Below, in pieces: positions 26,001 through 34,066 of a stretch of DNA of 64,000 nucleotides. Numbering within the stretch: position 1 is the first letter of the stretch; every line of letters starts with the position of its first letter. The translations under genes were made by a program, and so were the position numbers. The DNA is taken from assembly GCF_003385185.1 (NCBI RefSeq), contig NZ_PQHZ01000010.1:124001-188000 (forward strand). The letters run 5' to 3'. A model generated the notes under the pieces. That model was not told the origin of the DNA. It searched no databases and saw only the letters and a list, made by a program, of their open reading frames with translations. This DNA is from Amycolatopsis palatopharyngis (GTDB taxonomy: Bacteria; Actinomycetota; Actinomycetes; Mycobacteriales; Pseudonocardiaceae).

Positions 26001-26795
26001 CGGCAGCGCCGTCGACACGTCGGTGCCCGTCTCGGCGAGCGCAGCGAGTTCCTGGAGTGGAAGCAGGATGCCGTCCGTGCCGTCCGGACGCAGCGTGTGG
26101 CTCAGCGCGGTCTCCCACATGTGGTTGGGGAACGCGGTGTTGCCGGGCCAGCGGCCAGGCAACCGGAGATCGGCGACGGTCGCCGCGCCAACGAGTATTT
26201 TGCCTGCGTCCTCGAACGGGGAATGCTTGAGGTAGAAGAAGACCAGCGACTGCCCTTTATGGACATCGCGGAAGAACTCGGTCATCGCGGCCTGCTGGTT
26301 GTCCCCATGCAGCACCCACGGCGGCTCGAAGCCCAGCGCTTCGATGGCCTCCTGCTCGGCGTCCGCGCTGTAGTCGTCAACCTTGAAGTACGGCAGCACG
26401 CCTTCGTTCAGGTTCGCTCGGTGCAGCCAGAAGTACGGCGACACCGCAACCGACCACGGCGGCACGTGGATTGCTTTCTCCTCGATGCCTTGCAGCGCTG
26501 ACGTCCACCGGTACGGATGCTTCTTGGTGACGAGTTGAGCGTGCGCGCTGAGGAACGTACTCCGCTCGGCGACGCACGGCACGCTGTCCGCAGGCAAGTC
26601 GGCGATCGGTATTCCGGCGTTAGCGACCTCGAATTCGTCCCGCCGGTTCTCTCCGATGTTCTTCAGTAGCAGGCACGAACTGTTACCCAGCGGATCGCGG
26701 CAGACCGACCCGTCCCAGCCGTTGTCATGCCACGGTACTCGCACGGAGAGATGCTGCACATAGACCACGCTGTCCTCCTTACTCTGCAGGTCCAA
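23049..26795 (-). CDS. RecD-like SF1 helicase fused to a C-terminal nuclease domain
   Basis: 1,248 residues. The first 600 match nothing I recognise. An SF1 helicase follows: Walker A LLNGRAGTGKTTLVEAL (about 630-646), VIVDEASMLTEDMLDAL (Walker B), LVLVGDPRQLPPIG, LNRQRGD, and ELAWALTVHKAQGSEFGRVF with YTALTRQTDRIVL, the RecD/UvrD C-terminal motifs. The last 120 residues look like a PD-(D/E)XK nuclease: SKNEVIIAEILNELA, then RLPDFTIEAPDGRTVYWEHLG, where Glu, Asp and Glu could bind metal but the usual Lys is replaced. It lies 102 bp after the Toprim gene and is the last gene of the minus-strand block. It probably unwinds and cuts DNA ends for the condensin-like system (inference). Confidence 0.85.
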   Translation of the reverse strand: MDLQSKEDSVVYVQHLSVRVPWHDNGWDGSVCRDPLGNSSCLLLKNIGENRRDEFEVANAGIPIADLPADSVPCVAERSTFLSAHAQLVTKKHPYRWTSALQGIEEKAIHVPPWSVAVSPYFWLHRANLNEGVLPYFKVDDYSADAEQEAIEALGFEPPWVLHGDNQQAAMTEFFRDVHKGQSLVFFYLKHSPFEDAGKILVGAATVADLRLPGRWPGNTAFPNHMWETALSHTLRPDGTDGILLPLQELAALAETGTDVSTALPVAPEQHREFSYVTEHVSDDIAVAALLELRRAADAAVELGVNVPASAVTWLDTQLGLTWRRRGPSPGLPAVLPQLGWAHPTFAAHTIAGATPDGGDPWDVLVAALEDRPAPDIVRYLATEPRRRIWRSLDAKTKRLLRLLARFELTKDEVGRVIDRTTAIPIEYTDLLRNPYLLVTSTVDGAAPIPFTVVDRGCFPEPALAARHPLPIDESFADVIDPRRIEAALTWVIAAAEADGHTLLPVSQAIERVRGLAVAQPFDLTPTVLTGLGLAPDDLDNDPDPDKAPLARTTLADSSPAYKLRSAIIRGFSITEFLDYLHKLGRHNVPSDLSAGIDEILGPIHADDHQEQRAREEKRAALAEMYASRVTLLNGRAGTGKTTLVEALVKRPEIQRKGVLLLAPTGKAAVQLTKKAKSPAQTLASFLGRTKRYDGETGRYLALGDDARKAPRVGTVIVDEASMLTEDMLDALLDALHPPDRLVLVGDPRQLPPIGAGRPFVDLERAARVDHDGSWPRVAPGWGELTVLNRQRGDVRDDLMLAQWFSGDEISDGEEEVWDRLRGGITMPTLAAVPWQGRTIANVMDDVLRDELDVVTDDEGRSFARSYGATVDKWVSYREAPGKCENWQILSPVRGRAHGTVQLNRHLKLTHREFELKKATSRYRSVPKPLGSEQIVLGDKVVNLANQMLKSWAPGQQGRTRSYVANGEIGVVIGQLAGKGKKAPWETQVEFSTQPGTRITMNNAVSDDDASVELAWALTVHKAQGSEFGRVFLVVPSGTRALSRELLYTALTRQTDRIVLCHEGPLDDLIMLTRATGSDTARRFTDLVRPADPRPAVSPDGHDLGILDASLVHLTSNGVLVRSKNEVIIAEILNELARSSWFYEKRLTGSDGRVRLPDFTIEAPDGRTVYWEHLGLLHDPKYRHGWEKKKAWYAGQGILPLQEGGGENGSLVWTDDRSGVDVPGWRALAESFLSAGPRRPKRRRIGGG

Positions 26796-26897
26796 CTCGC
26801 GAGTGTTCAGCCTATTCCGGGGAAGGCGTTCGTTGGTGGATGCTGTCCGAACCTCTCTGGTGTGGCCTCGAGGTCAACCGCGCGGACGTGTGCGGAC

Positions 26898-28157
26898 CTA
26901 CAGGAGCGGCTGCAGGGTGGCGCGTGCTGGGGCTTCTTGCTCGACGGCGTACCCGCGTGCGAGGCAACTGCGCGCGAAATCTCCCACCGCGTCGGTGCGT
27001 TCCGCCGTTGTGGCGATTCGGTCGCGGGTCAGGGTGCTGAAGGGTTCGCCCTGATCGTGCTCACCCGCGCCGATGTCGACGATTACGCGGCGGGTGTCCG
27101 GCGGGAGATGGTCGTGGATTCGTGCCGCGATGCGGATTCCGCCGAGGTCGGCATCGGGACAGATCACAATGTCGTTGACGCCGATGGCGGCTTGGTTGAT
27201 CAGGTCGAGGAGCGGGTCTGGTGGCTGGCCGTGGCACCAGATCACGGCGGTGTCGGGGTGGGTGTCGCAGATGGTTTCGGCTGCCTGCCGGTTTTCGATG
27301 ATCAGCAGGACGCGGGTGCCTCGGGCGACCTCGAGGGTGATGGTGCGGTGGGCGGGTAGTCGGATGTCGTGTGGGCCTGGCCATCCGGTCCAGTCCAGGG
27401 TTCGTCCGTTGTGGTGGGCGCGGATTGGGCCGCCGAGGCCGATGTAGGGGTTGCGGTTGACGCCGAGCAGGACGAGCGCCTCGGCCTCGAAGCCGGCGTC
27501 GGTGAGAAGCCGGGGCAGGTCTTCGCGGGCCTTGGTGTTCTTGGCGTGGTGCTGTACGAACGCCCGTGGTCCGTCGTAGCTGCGGTCGGCGACGAGGTCT
27601 TCGGCGGCGCGAACAAGCCATACGAGCCGGGGGTCTGTGGTGGGCGCGGTCAAGGCTGCAGCGACCCCTGGCCATTCACCGATGAGGAGGTCGCGGAGTT
27701 CTCCAGCACGGTCGAGCAGCTCTTGTCGGGCGGCCTGTCGTGTTTGCTTCCCGGTGGCGTGATGATCGGCAAGGTCAGGGTGGGGGTTCCAGCCTCGGGG
27801 CGGATGGCAGATCGTGCCTGCGCGGTAGTCGTGCTCCAGGGCCACGCATCCGGCACGGGCCAAGCCGAGCGCCACGTCGCTGGCGCGATCGTGGAGTTTG
27901 GTCGTGATGGTGTTCCATCGGCGAGGTGCGCTCGTGGCCCAGTTCCAGTCTGCGTCGCTGACGAGTCCGGCTGGCCGCTGTGGTGCACTGGGCGGATGCG
28001 CACGCAGGTGTACTCGCCGGACTTTGGGGCGGCCGGCTCGGTCGTGGTCGAAGGTGCCGTCGGCGTGTGTTGGTTGTGCGTAGGCACGGAGTCCGTCGGG
28101 CACGCCGGGGTGCCCGGGCATCGGGAATTCCCCTGTTGCACGGGATGGTTCGGTCAC
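26898..28157 (-). CDS. jetD: JetD-like Toprim nuclease of a Wadjet-related system
   Basis: 419 residues. The C-terminal Toprim domain has RVLLIIENRQAAETIC, with the conserved Glu near residue 286, and IVICPDADLGGIRIAARIHD, the DxD near 333. That is the arrangement of JetD/topoisomerase-VI-like subunits that cut plasmid DNA in Wadjet. The N-terminal 200 residues should carry the winged-helix/arm part but are not recognisable by eye. The start overlaps the SMC gene stop by 4 bases. With the SMC and winged-helix genes this makes a nuclease-armed condensin. The exact Jet subtype (DUF2220 or DUF2399) cannot be fixed from sequence reading alone. Confidence 0.72.
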   Translation of the reverse strand: MTEPSRATGEFPMPGHPGVPDGLRAYAQPTHADGTFDHDRAGRPKVRRVHLRAHPPSAPQRPAGLVSDADWNWATSAPRRWNTITTKLHDRASDVALGLARAGCVALEHDYRAGTICHPPRGWNPHPDLADHHATGKQTRQAARQELLDRAGELRDLLIGEWPGVAAALTAPTTDPRLVWLVRAAEDLVADRSYDGPRAFVQHHAKNTKAREDLPRLLTDAGFEAEALVLLGVNRNPYIGLGGPIRAHHNGRTLDWTGWPGPHDIRLPAHRTITLEVARGTRVLLIIENRQAAETICDTHPDTAVIWCHGQPPDPLLDLINQAAIGVNDIVICPDADLGGIRIAARIHDHLPPDTRRVIVDIGAGEHDQGEPFSTLTRDRIATTAERTDAVGDFARSCLARGYAVEQEAPARATLQPLL

Positions 28158-31100
28158 GCCACGTCCTCATCGGAGTCGTCGTCATCGGCGATGCCGATGA
28201 CGGGTCGGTAGGAAGCCAGCCACTCCTGCAGTAGTTCGACGCGGGCACGGTTGGCTTCGTCTCCGACGATCACGGGCGCCTCGTTGTACGCCATGCTGTC
28301 GGAGCGGCGGCGGAGTTTGATGTAGAGCCCGGATGCTTCGATGGCGTAGCGCTCCATGTCGTCTTGCAGGGCACCGATAACGGTGATGTTGCGGTCCTTA
28401 CCGATTTGCTCGAAAAGCGCGACCGCCTCACGACGATGTTGCTTGCCGAGGTTGCGGCCGAGTTCATCGAGAACGAGCAGCAAGGGCCGGCTGCCTCCCC
28501 CAGCGAGTGCAGCGGCGCAGACCAACTTGACGGCCTTCTCGTCCATTTGGGCAGTGTTGCTGCGAAGGTTGTAGCCCGACATGCGTTGTCCCTCGGCGCG
28601 CCGCCATTTGGGTGTGACGGTCCACCGCCACGGCCGATCGGGTTCTGAGGGCGGCTCGGGTTCCGGGTAGTCCAAGCCCGCCCCGTAGCCGCCGTACCGC
28701 TCGTCGAGGCGGTCGAATTCCTCGCTGACTTTCTTGAGCTTCGCCTTGATCCCCAAGGCGAGCGAAGCTCGGTGTGCCCGGGAGGTCTGCTCGGCCTCGC
28801 TCAAGCCTTGCCGGGCCGCCTCGAGGTCGCTGGTTCGCTGCGCACGCTGGGCAGTGATTTGCTGCTGCTGGTAAAGGTCGTGCTTTTCGGTCTGAGTCAG
28901 GTGGGTGCGCAGCGCACGGATGAGGGCGGGAACCAGCGAGATTCGAGTGTCCAGGCCGCCGCGTTGCCAGCGTTGTTCGATCAGAAGTTCCCGGATCTCC
29001 GCGGGCATCTCGTCGTGTGGTGTGCCCTCGGGGAAACAGCGTCGGACGACCTCGTTGACCTGATAGCACGCTTCTTCGTTCCACGCCGCGGTAGTGCGGG
29101 CCTGCTGCTCAGCGTCCAAGGCCAGCAGGAACCGTTGCGCCGACTGGGGCGAGTCACCCCAGGTTGCCTCCCGACCGGGCAGGTCCAGGGCCAGTCTCTC
29201 GTTAGTGAGCTTCGTCTTGGTCTTGTCTTGTTCGGCCAACTCGCCCTCAAGGCGCCGTTTGGCACCGCGCAGGTTCGCGATCCGCTCCTCGCGTGCGCGC
29301 CCCGCACCCAGCGCGTCGGTGTAAGCGACGCGGGCGGCCTCCAGCGTCGGCTTCAGCGCCTCGCGTCGTTCCTCGCGCTTTTGGTTGGCAGCCCGTAACT
29401 CGGACATCTTCAGTTCGGTCGCCTGCGCCTCCTCGCCAGCCACGGCGGCTTCGGTGCGGGTTGTTGCCCGGGACAACGTGTGTCGAGCTGCGGCGAGGCG
29501 CTTCTCGGCTTCGGTGAGAAGGTCGACCTTCGCGCGGTGTTCGGCGCGGGCGGCGGCGATGCGTGCGGCTCGTCCGGTGAGCGGTTCGCCAAAGTCGCCC
29601 AGCACAATCACTCCGGCGGCCACGTCGACCTCCGCAGGGCCGGTACCAGCGCGATCGGCGATCGCGGTCAAGAACGTGGTGAGGTCGAACCTTGCGTCGG
29701 CGCTCGCGGGCAGGCTGGTGCCGGAGGCGGGCGCGTGAGTCCGGGGTGGGTCAGCGATGACCAGCGTTGCCCCTGGCCGCCCCGCCAGCTTTTCCTGGGC
29801 TTGCTCAGCATGCGTGCGCGATACCACGACAGCGCCGCGATAGGGCACGAGGCGGGGTTCCCAGCTGCGTCGCTGGTCGTGGTTGAGCTGGACGACATCC
29901 AACAACGCCGCAGCGGGGATGCCCTCCTCGCGCAGCGTCTGTAGCTCATCGGTGGCGACGTCGTCGCCGGATTCGGCGGCGGCCAGCAGCGCGTTTGCTT
30001 GTTTCTCGGCTTCTTCAGCGACGCCCTTGGCCCCGAGCGCCTGCTCCACGGCCGTGCGCGCAGCAATCTCCTCAGCATGGGCGGTTTCGACGCTGCGTCC
30101 GTCGGCACCGCGTGCCTTGTCCGACAGTGTCCGATGTTTGGTGGCCAGGTCTTCCAGGTTCTGGGCGGCGACCTGATGTTCGGTGTCCAGGCGCTGGTCT
30201 CGCCCGCTGAGTTCCTTCCAGCGCCCTTCGACCTCGCGGAAGTTCCGGTTGAACTCCTCGTCATCGGTCAGCCCGGAAAGGTCGTCCTCCAAGGTGTCCA
30301 ACTGGGACTGCAGTTCTTTGGCGCGAGTGTCGAGCGCGCCAAGCTCTTGGCGGATCTCTTCGGTGCGGGTGACCCCGTCGAGGAAGCGTCGGGCGCAGCG
30401 GGCCTGCCACGACGCGTTCGCGCTGCCCAGCAGGTGCCGAGCTTCGACGCGCTGGGCGATGCCAGCTTCGACGATCGCCATTTCGTGTTCCCAGCTATCG
30501 AGATCTTCTTTCGCATCGCGAACGTTGGTGCGGTGGGTGTGTTCGGCGGATCGGAGGGCTTGCTCTTGTTCGAGTTCGCGATCCAGCCCGGTCAGCGTGG
30601 CGATGGCGTCGAAGATCCTTCGGGGGTCCAGGTCATTGAGGGGTTGGGCGAGCAGGTTGGCCGCCGGACTGGAACGGACCGAGGTCGATAGAAAGGACAC
30701 GCAGCGCACGTGGCTGCCGTAGAGGACGGAGGTGAGCCGATTCGCGTGGAAGTCGGTGCGGCCGTTGCTTTTCGGGAGGGCGTCCCACAGTGCATCGACT
30801 CCCGCGGCACGTTCGGACTCGGTCGCGCCGTAGGGGACATAGAGCCCTTCGTGCCACCGGAGGTGCACGTGCGATGCTTTGCGGTTGATCCTCAGCCACA
30901 CGGTCAGGGCGCTGGCCGACAGCTCGTCGACCGTGTCGGCGCGGGGGTCAGCGAACACGCCGATCACATACCCCCAGTCGACGTTGGACCAGCGGCCTTC
31001 TTGCGCGGCAAGTTCGGCGGTGAACAGCAGCTCCGCCGCCCCGGCAGCGCCACTGGCCAGCCGCCATTGCTCATCGGCGTGCAGCAGGCTCACCGCGGCG

Positions 31101-31303
31101 ATCAGTGAGGATTTCCCGGCGCCGTTGGAGTCTTTCGGGCCTTGGCCCGCGACCGTGACCAGCCCCTGACTGACCATCGGTACCGGGTGCGTGGACAACC
31201 GGGAGATGTTGACGACCTGGACGCCGACCAGCACCCGCTCGCCGACAACGTCGAACGGCCCGGAATCGCCGCTCGCGGCAGGCCAGGTTCGGGCTGTGTT
31301 CAC
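28154..31303 (-). CDS. jetC: SMC-like ATPase of a Wadjet/MksB-type condensin
   Basis: 1,049 residues. The N-terminal ATPase half has LVTVAGQGPKDSNGAGKSSL (about 48-67, Walker A). Long charged coiled coils run from about 280 to 460 and 590 to 870. They are split by a compact hinge-like region (about 470-580) containing LVPYRGAVVVSRTHAEQAQE. The C-terminal half carries RPLLLVLDELGRNLGKQHRR (Walker B, about 940-960). The Walker A loop GPKDSNGAGKSS is longer than that of standard SMC or TIGR02680 proteins, so it is a divergent branch. Both ends overlap neighbours by 4 bases. It is expected to form a DNA-loop-extruding motor that detects small circular DNA (family knowledge). Confidence 0.82.
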   Translation of the reverse strand: MNTARTWPAASGDSGPFDVVGERVLVGVQVVNISRLSTHPVPMVSQGLVTVAGQGPKDSNGAGKSSLIAAVSLLHADEQWRLASGAAGAAELLFTAELAAQEGRWSNVDWGYVIGVFADPRADTVDELSASALTVWLRINRKASHVHLRWHEGLYVPYGATESERAAGVDALWDALPKSNGRTDFHANRLTSVLYGSHVRCVSFLSTSVRSSPAANLLAQPLNDLDPRRIFDAIATLTGLDRELEQEQALRSAEHTHRTNVRDAKEDLDSWEHEMAIVEAGIAQRVEARHLLGSANASWQARCARRFLDGVTRTEEIRQELGALDTRAKELQSQLDTLEDDLSGLTDDEEFNRNFREVEGRWKELSGRDQRLDTEHQVAAQNLEDLATKHRTLSDKARGADGRSVETAHAEEIAARTAVEQALGAKGVAEEAEKQANALLAAAESGDDVATDELQTLREEGIPAAALLDVVQLNHDQRRSWEPRLVPYRGAVVVSRTHAEQAQEKLAGRPGATLVIADPPRTHAPASGTSLPASADARFDLTTFLTAIADRAGTGPAEVDVAAGVIVLGDFGEPLTGRAARIAAARAEHRAKVDLLTEAEKRLAAARHTLSRATTRTEAAVAGEEAQATELKMSELRAANQKREERREALKPTLEAARVAYTDALGAGRAREERIANLRGAKRRLEGELAEQDKTKTKLTNERLALDLPGREATWGDSPQSAQRFLLALDAEQQARTTAAWNEEACYQVNEVVRRCFPEGTPHDEMPAEIRELLIEQRWQRGGLDTRISLVPALIRALRTHLTQTEKHDLYQQQQITAQRAQRTSDLEAARQGLSEAEQTSRAHRASLALGIKAKLKKVSEEFDRLDERYGGYGAGLDYPEPEPPSEPDRPWRWTVTPKWRRAEGQRMSGYNLRSNTAQMDEKAVKLVCAAALAGGGSRPLLLVLDELGRNLGKQHRREAVALFEQIGKDRNITVIGALQDDMERYAIEASGLYIKLRRRSDSMAYNEAPVIVGDEANRARVELLQEWLASYRPVIGIADDDDSDEDVA

Positions 31304-31971
31304 TGTTCTCCTCGGGGGTGTGTGCGGCGTGCTCGTATCGCGGCGGCCAGGGGGCTGTTGGGGGCGGCGGCCAGAATCAGCTCTTGCTGCAACACTCGGC
31401 GCGTGAGCGGTGTCAGCCGGTGCAGTTGGGGACCGGGCACGTAGGCGGTCCCGCCGATGGAGGCTCGGCCACGAGTCGGCGCGAGCTGCACGAGTCCGGC
31501 GGCACGCAGCCTCTGCAGTGCGGCCCGGACATCGCCTTTACCTGGCTGCGCGTAGCGAAGCAGCTCGTCGGCCGACGTCGGTTGCGCGGAGGTCCAAGAG
31601 TCGCCGGACAGTAGTCCCTGGCTACGGGGAATCGCAACCGAGTGGATCAACACCAGCACAAGCACGGCCCGATCGATGACCGGGAGTCCGTTCCAACCTG
31701 CAGCGGTCAGTTCGGCCGCGATGTCGTCGCGGTACCCCGACGTCCACTGCGCGCCGCCCACCGGGACCAGAGTCCGTCCGACTTGGTGGAGCAGCCGCTG
31801 CAGGTCTCGGCGTAGCGTGGCATCCCGCAACGCCAGCATCTGCACCTCGGGCACCGGGTGGGCGCCGTATTCGACGGCGGCGAATGCGGCGAGGACTTCG
31901 TCGCGGTGCTGTTCGCTTAACTCGGCGAGGATCGGCTCGAATACCGGATGCGCCGCGTTCGCGCTGATCAT
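31300..31971 (-). CDS. winged-helix (KITE/JetB-like) subunit 1
   Basis: 223 residues. A central and C-terminal winged-helix pattern is visible: TSADELLRYAQPGKGDVRAA followed by LQRLRAAGLVQLAP. LLHQVGRTLVPVGG and WNGLPVIDRAVLVLVLIHSV precede it. Size and position directly before the SMC gene match JetB/MksE, the KITE subunit bridging kleisin and SMC heads. ATGA overlaps join it to the genes on both sides. A second, different winged-helix protein precedes it, which is not usual for Wadjet. Confidence 0.65.
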   Translation of the reverse strand: MISANAAHPVFEPILAELSEQHRDEVLAAFAAVEYGAHPVPEVQMLALRDATLRRDLQRLLHQVGRTLVPVGGAQWTSGYRDDIAAELTAAGWNGLPVIDRAVLVLVLIHSVAIPRSQGLLSGDSWTSAQPTSADELLRYAQPGKGDVRAALQRLRAAGLVQLAPTRGRASIGGTAYVPGPQLHRLTPLTRRVLQQELILAAAPNSPLAAAIRARRTHPRGEQ

Positions 31972-32519
31972 CGCGGCCCTTCCTCATCGGCGCGGCCGAC
32001 GTCGGCGGCGGAGGGCAACATCCGCCACAGCTCGCGCAGGGCGCTCAGCTCGGCGGATCCCCATGCCGCGACTCGCGGACCGAGCCGTACTGTCTGGCCG
32101 GGCTCGTCCCACAGCAGCCAGGCGGCGCCAGCCAGGCGCCGGATCGCCGCGAGCAAGGCCCGGTTGGAGGCGGCCTTGTCCCGGTTGGTGATCTCCCCGA
32201 ACACCGCTGCCACCTCATCCTTGGACGCGGGCACGCCTGGCCACATCGGTCCGGTCGGTTCCGCCCAGCAGCACCGCAGGCACGCGGCGAGCACACGAGC
32301 GGTGTCGTTGGGTTGTTCGACGGCAAGCGCTGGCAGCCCCAGCTCTTCCGACACGCTGTGTCGCGCGCCCTCGGGAACCACTGCCAGCAGCCACACCGCC
32401 GTGACTTCGGGCTCGACCAGGCGAAGCATTCCCGCTGGGAAGGCGCTGCTCGGTTCCACGCGCTGCGGGCCAGCGGCGCGGACGCGCGCCCACCACAGTG
32501 CCGTTTCCGCCTCGTTCAC
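31968..32519 (-). CDS. extra winged-helix-like subunit 2 of the condensin operon
   Basis: 183 residues from GTG 32519, which overlaps the upstream TGA (GTGA). The C-terminal half has a winged-helix look: SKDEVAAVFGEITNRDKAAS, NRALLAAIRRLAGAAWLLWD and QTVRLGPRVAAWGSAELSAL. I do not recognise a named family. Four-gene Wadjet operons have one KITE gene. Here this gene and the next one make two non-identical winged-helix subunits, reminiscent of Nse1/Nse3 in Smc5/6 (inference). A start at 32615 inside the upstream gene is open but has no SD advantage. Confidence 0.6.
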   Translation of the reverse strand: MNEAETALWWARVRAAGPQRVEPSSAFPAGMLRLVEPEVTAVWLLAVVPEGARHSVSEELGLPALAVEQPNDTARVLAACLRCCWAEPTGPMWPGVPASKDEVAAVFGEITNRDKAASNRALLAAIRRLAGAAWLLWDEPGQTVRLGPRVAAWGSAELSALRELWRMLPSAADVGRADEEGPR

Positions 32520-33793
32520 CCTGCGTCTCCCCACACCCGGCTGCCGCGCCGGAAGCGACCATCCGAGGTCCAGGACGGGCTGGCGGCGACCTCGATACGC
32601 ACGCCGTCTCGCCACACGAGCTCGTAGTCGAGGTCAGGGTGGTGATGGATGGCGGTGACCTCGGCGAGCACGCGACGTGCCGACATCCAGTCACCGGCGT
32701 CATCCAGCACCTCGACAACGCTCACAGAGTCCGAGTCCGCCAGCAGCCGCTCCGCGATGGCCCTGAGTTCCTCAACGTCATCGGCGATACCAGTATCGGC
32801 CTCTGGCTCAGGCTCGGCATCGTCCGAGCGAGGAGGCGGAACCCGTGCGGTGGTGACCTGGCGTCCCGCCTCCACTGCCTCGATCAACGCTTGCGGGGAG
32901 AACCACGGCGCAGGCGCGTCGAAGACGAACCGGTCAAGCACCGCGGCCAGCACCGCCGGGCTCGACTCGCGGCCGAAGGTGCGCCATGCCTCCACGGGTA
33001 GTAGTCCCAACGCGCGAGTCGTGCCAGCCTGTGCGATCAGGCGGCCCGCCGCGGCGTCGATCGCGTCCGCGTAGGCGGCGAGCGCGGTCCGTAGCTCCGC
33101 GCAGTCGCGATCGAGTCCGGGCCATCTGCTCAGCACAACAGCATGGACGTCCTTGGCCTGGTCAATCAGCGACTCGTTACCCCACAGGAGCTGGGCGTTG
33201 TCGCCAAGCGTCTCGGCTGTGCTGCCCGCCGCCAGGATGGCCAGTTCATTGCCCAGCAACCGGAACACCTTCGTCAACCGACGCACCGAGGCCACGCCGT
33301 CGGCGGATGTGGCGTTGGCGCTCTTGACGTTCAACTGCTCCAGGGTCAGCAGCTGGTGCAGTTCCGACTGGCCGCCCTGCTCGGCCATGCGCCGCAAGAA
33401 CAACAGCATCACGTAGGGCGCGAATGCCGCCCGGTGGTAGCGCTCATTCGGTCGGTCAACGACCTTGCTAATCGCGCCATACTCACGCAGAACCTCGAAC
33501 CGCCGCCCCACGATCTGGGCATCCCATTGTCGGCACGCGGCGACCGCCTGTTCCACAGTCAGCCCCTCGCTGCCCGCCTCCGCGAAGGATTCCAAGATCG
33601 CTTCATCGACATCGATCGTGGTCGGATCTACGATCATCGCCCCTGCCTCGCGGGCAAGCACCGCGAAGACCTGGCGATAGACCCGCAGCACCGCGGCCTC
33701 ACCGGCCAGATCATCCAGGGTCAGCTCTGGCAGGTTGGTCAACGCGATCACTCCTGTCTCCAGGCGGGCACGGACATCACTCCGCTCGCGCAT
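32516..33793 (-). CDS. JetA/kleisin-like first subunit of the condensin operon
   Basis: 425 residues from ATG 33793 (MRERSDVRARLETGVIALTN). The open frame extends to 33943 but without a ribosome-binding site or conserved look. The N-terminal part includes a winged-helix-like stretch, GLTVEQAVAACRQWDAQIVG then RRFEVLREYGAISKVV (about 110-150). A helical middle follows, then an acidic linker (about 320-340) and a C-terminal domain with EVLDDAGDWMSARRVLAEVT. Size and place at the head of the operon suit the kleisin JetA/MksF. There is no sequence motif that proves it. A 273-bp gap upstream to sbcC probably holds the operon promoter. Confidence 0.6.
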   Translation of the reverse strand: MRERSDVRARLETGVIALTNLPELTLDDLAGEAAVLRVYRQVFAVLAREAGAMIVDPTTIDVDEAILESFAEAGSEGLTVEQAVAACRQWDAQIVGRRFEVLREYGAISKVVDRPNERYHRAAFAPYVMLLFLRRMAEQGGQSELHQLLTLEQLNVKSANATSADGVASVRRLTKVFRLLGNELAILAAGSTAETLGDNAQLLWGNESLIDQAKDVHAVVLSRWPGLDRDCAELRTALAAYADAIDAAAGRLIAQAGTTRALGLLPVEAWRTFGRESSPAVLAAVLDRFVFDAPAPWFSPQALIEAVEAGRQVTTARVPPPRSDDAEPEPEADTGIADDVEELRAIAERLLADSDSVSVVEVLDDAGDWMSARRVLAEVTAIHHHPDLDYELVWRDGVRIEVAASPSWTSDGRFRRGSRVWGDAG

Positions 33794-34066
33794 CCGAAGC
33801 GGGGGTGCGGCATCCCAGTTCGGCACAAGCTCGCTGTCTCGCGATCGACTGTAGGCAGGTATCCTGACAATCCGACGATGAGAACAAACGTTCGAGTAAC
33901 CGCACGTCGCAGAGCCATGAGGCCATTCGAGTTGTGCATCCACCTCCCGCTACTCCAATACGGTTGGTCACTGGGCTGCGTAATGGTGAAATCCAGCCCG
34001 ATTCCTGTACGTCATCGGCCTGCCTGCCACCAAGCTCCACCGAACGGGTTCCATCGCTGCTCGCGG

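Noticed and set aside
26898-33793. Assignment to Wadjet type I, II or III by name
   Set aside because: There are five genes, not four, and the kleisin-like and winged-helix proteins could not be matched by eye to DUF3375, DUF4194, DUF2397 or DUF2398. Only Wadjet-related is claimed.
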